Source of the DNA: Bacteroidales bacterium
GTDB taxonomy: Bacteria > Bacteroidota > Bacteroidia > Bacteroidales > VadinHA17
Direction of reading: 5' to 3'
DNA length: 64,000 nt
NCBI GenBank assembly: GCA_016715075.1
Contig: JADKBK010000021.1
Span: 14,281 to 78,280 of the forward strand
Part shown: piece after piece, positions 21,404-29,393 of the stretch
How the letters are laid out: each line of letters starts with the position of its first letter
How positions within the stretch are numbered: position 1 is the first letter of the stretch
Position numbers and translations under genes: made by a program
The notes under the pieces: generated by a model
Database searches by the model: none
Seen by the model: only the letters and a program-made list of their open reading frames with translations
What the model was told of the DNA's origin: nothing

Positions 21404-22450
21404 TTATATATTAGATTTCCTTTTTCCCACAACAATTTTTGGTTTGCGGTATTGTTTATCACTTGCGGATGTCCTGTAATAAATTCTATATGTTATAGGA
21501 CTCACTGTTTTTAACATCTGCATCACGTCTTCAATCGACTCATCAATGAAGGTTGCAGTATAAGTCAGATCAAAAAGTTCACGGTTTGATACTTCGAATG
21601 TTACATTGTACTTTCTTCCGATTCGTCTTAATACCTCTTCGAATGGAGTATCATGGAACCTCAGCATATTTTCCTTCCATGAGGTATAAGTGTCAGGGTT
21701 CACATCGCGTATCAGTACTTCTCCTGATTTTACAAAATATACGACCTGCTGGCCAGCTTTCACCTCAACAGGTTCCCCTCCTTTTACAGAAACGTGGATT
21801 ATGCCCTCTTCAAGTGTTGTCTCCACCCTGTTTTCATTACTGAAGGAAAATACGTTAAAGCGAGTCCCGGTTGCAGTCACTGTCATCTTATCCAATTCGA
21901 CAACAAACGGTTTCTGCGGATTTGTACTGATATCAAAGTAGGCTTCACCCATCAGCTTTACCATACGATCTGAAAGATTAAACTTCCTGTCATACTGGAA
22001 GGTACTGCCTGCATTAAGTAATATTTGCGATGAATCGGGGAGTGATATCCGGGACTTTTCTCCCTCATTTGTGGTGATCCTGGTTATGCCACCGCTGAGC
22101 TGCCTCAAAGACTTTTCTGAAGTCAGCCAAAGAGTTACCGATCCGAAAGTAACAAGTGCGAAGATTGTAGCAGCAGCGACCAATATCCGGAATTTTGCCT
22201 TTCCCATTATAACGACAGGTTTGGGATTGTCAGCTCCAAGCCCTGCCCCGCCCGAAATATTTATCCATGCTGAATCATTATCATAAGCCCCTATGTTAGA
22301 CTGTGAACCTGCCTCCTGCCATAACTCGTTTTCAGCATCAAAAATACGCCGGTTCTCAGGATCTTTTTCCAGCCACGACTTCAAATGAACCAGCTCACTG
22401 TCAGAAATTTCTCCGGCAAAAAATTTAATTATTAGATTATGATACTCCAC
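21404..22450 (-). CDS. FecR-family anti-sigma factor
   Basis: Membrane-spanning regulator of the adjacent ECF sigma factor. The cytoplasmic N-terminus is helical (IIKFFAGEISDSELVHLKSW, DPENRRIFDAENELWQEAG). One transmembrane helix follows (FRILVAAATIFALVTFGSVTLW), then the periplasmic FecR domain (ITTNEGEKSRISLPDSSQIL, VKLMGEAYFDISTNPQKPF, VTATGTRFNVFSF) and a C-terminal DUF4974-like domain (MLRFHDTPFEEVLRRIGRKY, YTATFIDESIEDVMQML). Length 348 is normal. SusC with its STN domain follows after 162 bases, giving the standard sigma/anti-sigma/transporter signalling chain. Confidence 0.94.
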   Translation of the reverse strand: MEYHNLIIKFFAGEISDSELVHLKSWLEKDPENRRIFDAENELWQEAGSQSNIGAYDNDSAWINISGGAGLGADNPKPVVIMGKAKFRILVAAATIFALVTFGSVTLWLTSEKSLRQLSGGITRITTNEGEKSRISLPDSSQILLNAGSTFQYDRKFNLSDRMVKLMGEAYFDISTNPQKPFVVELDKMTVTATGTRFNVFSFSNENRVETTLEEGIIHVSVKGGEPVEVKAGQQVVYFVKSGEVLIRDVNPDTYTSWKENMLRFHDTPFEEVLRRIGRKYNVTFEVSNRELFDLTYTATFIDESIEDVMQMLKTVSPITYRIYYRTSASDKQYRKPKIVVGKRKSNI

Positions 22451-22555
22451 TATATCCTCTGCTTATTAATAATTAAAAACATGTTATATTACAAACTGGA
22501 ACACTTTTACCCTTATTCAAGATATGCTAATTAAAATCAGTTTTCTTAAGATTTT

Positions 22556-22594
22556 AAAAAAGGTGAAGTGCCAAAACAGATTCAGCACTTCACC
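22556..22594 (-). terminator. rho-independent terminator after the ECF sigma gene
   Basis: A perfect 10-bp stem, GGTGAAGTGC paired with GCACTTCACC (22562-22571 and 22585-22594), has a 13-base loop. On the minus strand it is followed immediately by TTTTTT. It lies between the sigma gene and fecR, which is unexpected if the two are co-transcribed. Confidence 0.8.
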
Positions 22595-22735
22595 AACCAC
22601 AGACTACCCCTAAAATTAACCTAAACTGTACTCTTAAGAAATGCATGTACATCACTAATACAAAATAGTTCTTTGTTACCCTTACTCAGGAGAATAAATA
22701 ATTTCAAAAAATTCCGGAGAATAGTCAGACAAAAT

Positions 22736-23314
22736 TCAGAACCAAAGAGTATTGCTGATTATAGAGATCATTATCAAAGTGATATAATCAGTCAATTCAG
22801 TCCTTAGTGACCTGAGGGCCTTTGACATCTGCGCCTCAACAGTTTTAATAGAAATATGAAGCGTATCGGCAATTTCTCTGTATTTAAGGCCTTCGCTCCG
22901 GCTTAAATCGAAAATTTTACGACATTCAGGAGGCAATTTTTTAATTGAATTGACAATTTGTGCTTCAAGTTCCCTGGCAAGAAGCGATTCATGTGCTGAG
23001 AATTCATGGTTATCAATATAAACCATTTTGTATATCTCATTATATCTTGACTCTACTTTCTTCCTTCTCAACCTGTTAATGGACAGATTCTGGACTATCT
23101 TGAAAACATATGATTTCATGGAATTTTCAGGGTCAATTTCCTCCCGGTTATCCCAAAGCTTAACAAACATATCCTGTACAACTTCCTGAGCTTCCTCAGA
23201 GTTAGCAAGAAACTTATTGGCAAATGCACATAATCGCACATTGTATTTTCGAAAGAACAACTCGAAAGCCTGCTCATCTCCCAGTTTAATTCTCATTGCC
23301 AACTGATCCTTCAT
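22736..23314 (-). CDS. ECF-type RNA polymerase sigma-70 factor
   Basis: 192-residue sigma factor of the Bacteroidota polysaccharide-locus type. Region 2: FELFFRKYNVRLCAFANKFL, AQEVVQDMFVKLWDNREEI and SYVFKIVQNLSINRLRRKKV. Region 4: KKLPPECRKIFDLSRSEGLK, YREIADTLHISIKTVEAQMS and KALRSLRTEL. It should direct RNA polymerase to the susC promoter when released by the FecR protein encoded downstream. A strong terminator hairpin and ~285 bases separate it from fecR, so fecR may have its own promoter. The hydrophobic tail (LIMISIISNTLWF) is common in this group. Confidence 0.93.
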   Translation of the reverse strand: MKDQLAMRIKLGDEQAFELFFRKYNVRLCAFANKFLANSEEAQEVVQDMFVKLWDNREEIDPENSMKSYVFKIVQNLSINRLRRKKVESRYNEIYKMVYIDNHEFSAHESLLARELEAQIVNSIKKLPPECRKIFDLSRSEGLKYREIADTLHISIKTVEAQMSKALRSLRTELTDYITLIMISIISNTLWF

Positions 23315-23813
23315 GATACTTTAATCAATTAATTGATATTGCCATTTCAGGTAAATCAGACTTTTTTGAATAAAATCTCAAAACTGATGAAGATTTGAAA
23401 TCATTTTTTGTGCAGAAAATCCATTTTCCAAATTGAAGACGTAAGTTAAGCTATTATTCTTCAATTCTGTTAAAACAGATTCGACATTGTTTGTACAAAT
23501 GCTTTACATTTCTCAGAAGTCGCTGTATTTAAAAGAGCTGAACATTAAAAAAAAATTAATAAATTATTACAAAGATTCCATTAGTGATCCCCCGGAATAT
23601 TTCAGGTGTTATTAGCAGTACGCAAACTTCTGTTGCCTTTTATAATTTAATGTACTATAAATCAAAAATCAACGAAAACTATTCAGCCACCATAAAAAAT
23701 GGGGTTAAAAAAAACTCTGTTTTTATCCCCGTTTCTAATTTCTATTATTAAATTTACCTACCCGGTACATTGGGCTTTTATATTGATTTAACTATCAAAA
23801 ATTACCGCCATAC
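23315..23813. other. 499-base divergent intergenic region with hairpin
   Basis: A/T-rich gap between the sigma gene (-) and the first 900-residue paralogue (+), so both promoters should lie here, but I see no clean TTTG-N19-TAnnTTTG pair. At 23701-23730 GGGG-TTAAAAA and TTTTTAT-CCCC form an imperfect hairpin ~85 bases before the plus-strand start. On the minus strand it is followed by ATTTTTTATGG, so it may terminate leftward transcription or shape the 5' leader of the array. No coding sequence is evident. Confidence 0.5.
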
Positions 23814-26516
23814 ATGAATATTCGTCACAGTATCCATCACGTCATGCCATTGCTGGCATTTGCGCTGATGAGTGTTGCTGTTAACTCACAAAATCTTAAT
23901 GATTACAGGTATAACAGCTCTTTTAATCCTGATAAGAACACTGTAGTGAACGCTTTCCAGTTCAATGGTTACACAAACTACTGGCATGATACCCGGCGAA
24001 ACTGGATAAGTTATGGCAATCTTTTTAAAATGGCTCTTCCGGATGTTGAATATACTATTGCCCAAAGCAAGGCGGATATTGCCGATGACTTGAAAATTCC
24101 CGGATTTTCCCTCCAGGAGGGATTTATAAATCAGCTGTTGAAAGGACAATATACAGTCCTTGACCAGCCATCCCTGCAAAAGCTCACCGATGCCGCTGCC
24201 CTCTCCAATGTTCTGGTTTTGGTTGACCCGGGTACCGAGGCAGGCAAAGCTCTTACCGGAAAACTGCCAACAGATAATCAGCTGAAAGCGACTCTGAAAA
24301 GTCATCAGAATAATGCAATTGATTTCATTGAAGTAAAAGCATTTTATATTGAGAACGGAACGAAAAGGATTTTTGTAATAGCATCAGCCGACAGTGATAA
24401 GAGAAAAGCAGTCTCTGCATTGATCGAGAAAACTAAACAGGTACTGAGCACTCATGAACTTAAAAGAGGATGGTTCGGAGCTGAAACACTTGTGAAAAGT
24501 GTTACTTGCACTGCCGGACATCCGCTGGATGTGATCGGCAGGGGAATGAATGAGGGTAACAGCTGGTTCACTTTCAGCGGCTACATGGATTTTCTGGCTC
24601 AGAATGAGCTGACAGAGTGGCTTGCAAAAGTAAAACTGCCAGTTGTTACCGATGTAGGCTCCAGTATGGATTATACTCCAAATAAGTACTCACAGGCAAT
24701 ATTCGGTTGCGATAATTATAAAGGATTACAGGTCCAGGATATGTATACTGTAGAATCGTGTCTGAAATTTGCCCATGACAGGAATGGTTATATGTTCAGG
24801 TCAGTTTACGACCCTGATGCGGACATGTATGCTTATGACGGATATATAGCTACTGAAGGGAACAAGGAACAAATTGACAATGAAGAAGTTCCTTTTATTA
24901 CTTCCACTGGATCTCTCGACGGTGATGCAGTTCCTTGTATGGTTCTTTTTACCGGAAAAGGTGAACAGATGTCTAAAAAGGTTATGTGGGATGCCATTAT
25001 GAACCGTCGTGAAGTGGCAATCCTTGGAAACGGGAAGATGATGGGCCCCGCGCTATACCGTAATACACTGGAATTGTTGCTTCTCGACCGTGTTTACCTT
25101 GAGGAATATTTTGGAAGCCGTATCAGTCTTGAAGCATCGACAGCAGATTATCAGCTTAACGTCAATATAACAAATACATATAACAGTCCGGTATCGGGCA
25201 CACTCGAAATAGTGCTGCCTCCTGAACTTCAAATGGCAGAGCCTGCATCGGCTGAAGTAAAACTCCCTGCCGGAGGATCAATGAGCCTGCAGTTCAGATT
25301 ACAGCCGACGGCCAATGCAATGGCAAGGACAAATCCCATTGCCGTTAATTACAAATGGAATACCGGAAGGAAGAGCACCCTCACAATGATTGACCTGCCT
25401 CCGGCAATCTCAGCTCACCAGCTGCTCTATGGCCATTCACCCATGGTTACCTATCCGGTTACTCTGCATAATTACACAGATAACACATCCTTCCCTGTCA
25501 GAATTGAGGTTCTTGACAAGAATGACTCTAAGAAAATTGTCTTTAGCGACACAAAAACATGCAATACATCTAAGGGAACATTCAGGGATATGACCTTTGA
25601 GCTTAAGGTTGCCCCTGGCAGCTATAATGTTAAAATAACAGCTTTCGGAAATGATATGGTTAACCAGCTGGGTGTCGGTAAAGCGGAAGGGAAACCTGCC
25701 TTAACAGCAATTGATCTTAATAATGATGGCGTCGATGAATATGTCATGGAAAATGACAGTGTAAAGGTAACACTTCTGGCAACCGGAGGAAGGATGATAG
25801 AGTATTTTATAAAATCAAGAAACGATAATGCAGTTTACAGGATCTGGCCTATCAAACCGATAGATGACAAACGTGTTTTCAGGAAAAGAGGCTACTACCC
25901 CTATGGTGGCTTTGAAGATTTCCTTGGACAGGCGAGCATGGAAACGCACAAATTATATACTGCTGAAATTCTCAAAAAAGAGGGTGATTATGTGCAGGTA
26001 CGGATGACAGCCGACTATTTCGGCAATAAACTGGAGAAGACTTACACATTATATGGTAATTCACCACTTTTGGAGGTTCGTTTCGCCATAACTTTCAGCA
26101 ATCCTGAAGCCAATATGATTGCTCCGGTTCCTGTACTCGACCTTGGAGAAAAACATTGGACAGAGGATGTATTCATGGTACCATCCAAAGATGGAATTCA
26201 GGAATACAGAATGAAACCTGAGAGGTATTATGGAAAGATATTCTTCCTTAAGGAGGGATGGGATGCAGGTTATGATACAAAGGAAGACATAGCCTTTATC
26301 AGTGCATTTCCTGTCAAACCTCCGCTATTCCTGCATATGTTTATGAATCATCCAAGGAATGGAGATGCTCATTTTTATTGTCACGAGTTCCAGCCATGGG
26401 TGCCTATACTTCAGAAAACTACCACCTATTTCACCTTTTATATGTGGGGTGCCGGCGGCAAATGGCAAAATGGCGTTAAAGAGTTAAGGGACAGAAATCT
26501 GATTACTCAACAATAA
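23814..26516 (+). CDS. unknown secreted protein, copy 1 of a three-gene tandem family
   Basis: 900 residues with a signal peptide (MPLLAFALMSVAVNSQ). I do not recognise the family. Visible shared blocks: FNGYTNYWHD (51-59), AQSKADIADDLKIPGFSLQE, GMNEGNSWFTFSGYMDF (Glu247), DGYIATEGNKEQIDNE (Glu348), RREVAILGNGKMMGP (~398-412) and LLLLDRVYLEEYFGSR, then two Ig-like modules. A Ca-type loop DLNNDGVDEY starts at Asp634, followed by a mutarotase-like beta-sandwich (YYPYGGFEDFLGQASMETHK, TYFTFYMWGAGGKWQNG). The invariant acidic, Trp and Tyr residues suggest an exported glycan-active enzyme or binder, but this is inference. No frameshift. It is the first gene of a long plus-strand run and lies divergent to the sigma factor. 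Confidence 0.6.
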   Translation: MNIRHSIHHVMPLLAFALMSVAVNSQNLNDYRYNSSFNPDKNTVVNAFQFNGYTNYWHDTRRNWISYGNLFKMALPDVEYTIAQSKADIADDLKIPGFSLQEGFINQLLKGQYTVLDQPSLQKLTDAAALSNVLVLVDPGTEAGKALTGKLPTDNQLKATLKSHQNNAIDFIEVKAFYIENGTKRIFVIASADSDKRKAVSALIEKTKQVLSTHELKRGWFGAETLVKSVTCTAGHPLDVIGRGMNEGNSWFTFSGYMDFLAQNELTEWLAKVKLPVVTDVGSSMDYTPNKYSQAIFGCDNYKGLQVQDMYTVESCLKFAHDRNGYMFRSVYDPDADMYAYDGYIATEGNKEQIDNEEVPFITSTGSLDGDAVPCMVLFTGKGEQMSKKVMWDAIMNRREVAILGNGKMMGPALYRNTLELLLLDRVYLEEYFGSRISLEASTADYQLNVNITNTYNSPVSGTLEIVLPPELQMAEPASAEVKLPAGGSMSLQFRLQPTANAMARTNPIAVNYKWNTGRKSTLTMIDLPPAISAHQLLYGHSPMVTYPVTLHNYTDNTSFPVRIEVLDKNDSKKIVFSDTKTCNTSKGTFRDMTFELKVAPGSYNVKITAFGNDMVNQLGVGKAEGKPALTAIDLNNDGVDEYVMENDSVKVTLLATGGRMIEYFIKSRNDNAVYRIWPIKPIDDKRVFRKRGYYPYGGFEDFLGQASMETHKLYTAEILKKEGDYVQVRMTADYFGNKLEKTYTLYGNSPLLEVRFAITFSNPEANMIAPVPVLDLGEKHWTEDVFMVPSKDGIQEYRMKPERYYGKIFFLKEGWDAGYDTKEDIAFISAFPVKPPLFLHMFMNHPRNGDAHFYCHEFQPWVPILQKTTTYFTFYMWGAGGKWQNGVKELRDRNLITQQ

Positions 26517-26575
26517 GATATTCCGGCTGGAGGGTTTTCATCACTCCTGTCCGAGTATAGACCCTGTATAAAAAG

Positions 26576-29311
26576 ATGCATTGTAAATTAATAAACCTTA
26601 AAATGAATTTAATCTCCCTTAAAACAGCAATCCTCTCCACTGCATTGCTTTTATTTTTATGGTCAGCAGGAAATAGCCAGAATCCCGACACCTATAAGTA
26701 TAACGGATCATTTGATCCTGGCAAAAATGAAGCAATAACGAAATTTCAGTTCAACGGATACACAAATTACTGGCACGACATCAGTAGTAACTGGATAAGA
26801 TATGGGAACCTGTTTAAAATAGCTTCTCCGGATGTTGATTTTACTATAGCCCAGAGTAAGAGAGATATAGCTGACGACATGAAAATTCCGGGGCTATTCA
26901 TGCAGGAAGGCTTCATGAACAACCTTCTGAATTCAAAATATCAGCTTCTTGATCAGCCTGATCTGAAAAAACTTGAAGAATCTGTTGTGAGCAATAATAT
27001 CCTTGTACTTATCGATCCGGCTACAGAGGCCGGTAAGAAACTTACTGAGAAGCTCCCGAAAAATGATGCCTGGAAAGATCGTTTAAAAAGCCATCAGTTA
27101 AATGCAGTGGATTTTACTGAGATAAATGCTTTCTATCTTGAAAATGGGGCAAGGAAGATATTTGCCATTTCGTCAAAGAACAAAGAACTACGGGAAAAAG
27201 TCCTCTCCCTTATCGACAATACAAAAACACTTCTTGAGAAATATGACCTGCACCGGGGATGGTTTGGGGCAGGATCGCTGTTAAAGAGCGTTACAATTGC
27301 ACCGGGACATCCTATTGAAGTTATCGGTAAAGGAATGAATGAAGGCAATACCTGGTTTACTTTCAGCGGATATATGGATTACCTGGCACAGAAGGAGATA
27401 GAAGAGTGGATGGCTAAAGTCAATCTTAATGTTGTGACTGATGTTGGAGCATATGTTGGTTATGTTCCTGCCATAGCACAGCAGGCAATATACGGTTGCC
27501 GTGATTATGACGGACTGCAGCCACAGAATATGTATACAGCCGAGTCGTGGCTTAATTTTGCCAGGCAAAAGGGAGGCTATATCTTTCGTTCTGTCTATGA
27601 CCAGGCCGCTGATCTATACCATTATGACGGATATATCGCCAGCGAAGGCAACAAAGAACAGATTGATAATGAAAATGTTCCTTTTGTAACTACCACGGGG
27701 TATCTTGAAGAAGATGCTGTTTCCTGTATGGTCTTGTTTATCGGGAAAGGTGAAACTATCACCAGGCCTCTTATGTGGAAAGCTATTATGGATCGTCGTG
27801 AGGTGGCAGTGCTTGGCAATGGAAAAATGATGGGACCGGAACTGTTCAGGCACTCGCTGGAACTCTTGCTGCTCGACAGGGTTTATCTTGAGGAGTACTT
27901 CGGTGACCGAGTCACTCTTGAAGCAACGGTAAGAGACTACGAACTAAGTGTCAATGTAACTAATACATATGATCATGCAGTTTCCGGCATGCTTGCGATA
28001 GTACTTCCGCCGGAACTCAAAATGGAAGGAGCCCTTACTGCTGACGTCAAACTTCCTGCCAGGGGAACTCAGACACTCCTGTTTGAACTAAGACCAATGG
28101 CAACGGCTATGGCCAGAACAAATCCCATTGCAGTTCATTACAAGTGGGAAACAGGCAGGAAAACAACTCTGGCGATGCTTGATCTTCCGCCTGCTATATC
28201 AGTCCATCAGTTACTATATGGTCAGACACCGGTAGTATCCTACCCTGTATCCGTGCATAATTTCACGAAAGATTCAACATTCCCTGTAAAAGTAGCTGTT
28301 TCAGATAAAAACAATCCTGAAAAGGTTATTTTCAGTGACACTAAATCAGCCACTGCGGAAACTGGAAAATTCACCGATCTGTTATTCGATCTTAAGCTTC
28401 CTGCCGGAAGTTATAATGTAAAGGTAACGGCTCTCGGAACGGAAAATCTGAGCCAGCTTGGAGTTGGAAAAGCGGAAGGAGCTCCAAGCCTGACTGTCAA
28501 AGACCTTAATGACGACGGTGTCGATGAATTCATTATGGAAAACGATAGTGTCAGGGTGACTCTGCTTACAACCGGCGCCCGTGTAATAGAATATTACGTA
28601 AAATCAAGAAATGATAACGTTCTGTTTAAGCTGTGGCCTGAAAAATCTGCTGACCATAAAAGGGAATACAGGAGGAGAGGTTACTATCCTTATGGCGGAT
28701 TTGAGGATTTCCTCGGACAGGCAAGTATGGAGACACATAAGGTTTATAATGCTGAAATAGTAAGCAAGGATGGAAATTCCGTAAGCGTAAGGATGACTGC
28801 GGACTATTTTGGCAATAAACTTGAAAAAACTTTTACACTTTACGGCAACTCTCCTCTTGTTGAAGTAAGATATGCCTTTGATTTCATAAATCCTGAAGCA
28901 AATGTAATTGCTCCTGTTCCAATTCTTGTACTCGGGAAAAAACATGGCACAGAAGATCTTTTTACAGTACCTGAGAAGAACGGTTTAAAAGAATACAGAA
29001 TGGAGCCTGAGATCTATGTAGGACAGGTTATTTTTCCGACAGAGGGTTGGGATGCCGGATACGATACACAGGAAGATATAAGCTTTGTCGGAGCATTTCC
29101 GGTTTCACGCCCCAACTTCCTGCATATGTTTCAGAATCTCGCCTCAAATGGCGATGCCCATTACGATTTCAATGAATATCAGCCATGGGTGCCAATAATT
29201 CAAAAGACCACATCATATTTTACATATTATCTGTGGGGTGCTGGCGGAAAATGGCAGAACGGACTTAAGGAGCTGAAGGACCGGAACCTTATTAGCACAA
29301 GGAAAAGGTAA
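26576..29311 (+). CDS. unknown secreted protein, copy 2 of the tandem family
   Basis: 911 residues, collinear with copies 1 and 3 over the whole length. The signal peptide is clearest from the internal Met at 26603 (MNLISLKTAILSTALLLFL), so the true start may be there rather than at 26576. It keeps NGYTNYWHDISSNWIRYGN, ADDMKIPGLFMQEGFM, HPIEVIGKGMNEGNTWFTFS, EGNKEQIDNENVPFVTTTG, REVAVLGNGKMMGPELF, the Ca-type loop DLNDDGVDEF, and GGFEDFLGQASMETHKVYN. Like copy 1 it has the ~10-residue insertion after VVTDVG (VGYVPAIAQQAIYGCRDYDG) that copy 3 lacks. The gap to copy 1 is 59 bases, indicating one transcript. Function unknown. Confidence 0.6.
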   Translation: MHCKLINLKMNLISLKTAILSTALLLFLWSAGNSQNPDTYKYNGSFDPGKNEAITKFQFNGYTNYWHDISSNWIRYGNLFKIASPDVDFTIAQSKRDIADDMKIPGLFMQEGFMNNLLNSKYQLLDQPDLKKLEESVVSNNILVLIDPATEAGKKLTEKLPKNDAWKDRLKSHQLNAVDFTEINAFYLENGARKIFAISSKNKELREKVLSLIDNTKTLLEKYDLHRGWFGAGSLLKSVTIAPGHPIEVIGKGMNEGNTWFTFSGYMDYLAQKEIEEWMAKVNLNVVTDVGAYVGYVPAIAQQAIYGCRDYDGLQPQNMYTAESWLNFARQKGGYIFRSVYDQAADLYHYDGYIASEGNKEQIDNENVPFVTTTGYLEEDAVSCMVLFIGKGETITRPLMWKAIMDRREVAVLGNGKMMGPELFRHSLELLLLDRVYLEEYFGDRVTLEATVRDYELSVNVTNTYDHAVSGMLAIVLPPELKMEGALTADVKLPARGTQTLLFELRPMATAMARTNPIAVHYKWETGRKTTLAMLDLPPAISVHQLLYGQTPVVSYPVSVHNFTKDSTFPVKVAVSDKNNPEKVIFSDTKSATAETGKFTDLLFDLKLPAGSYNVKVTALGTENLSQLGVGKAEGAPSLTVKDLNDDGVDEFIMENDSVRVTLLTTGARVIEYYVKSRNDNVLFKLWPEKSADHKREYRRRGYYPYGGFEDFLGQASMETHKVYNAEIVSKDGNSVSVRMTADYFGNKLEKTFTLYGNSPLVEVRYAFDFINPEANVIAPVPILVLGKKHGTEDLFTVPEKNGLKEYRMEPEIYVGQVIFPTEGWDAGYDTQEDISFVGAFPVSRPNFLHMFQNLASNGDAHYDFNEYQPWVPIIQKTTSYFTYYLWGAGGKWQNGLKELKDRNLISTRKR

Positions 29312-29360
29312 TCGGTAATCAGTAATCGGTAATCGGTAATCAGTAATCAGTAATCAGTAA
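29307..29360. repeat. 7-bp tandem repeat between copies 2 and 3
   Basis: About 7.5 copies of the heptamer GTAATCR (GTAATCG or GTAATCA) begin at the stop codon of copy 2 and fill much of the 82-base gap to copy 3. A second 7-bp tandem repeat with a different unit lies at 34005. Confidence 0.9.
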
Positions 29361-29393
29361 ACTATTAAACTTCTAACAATAAGAATCACAACT

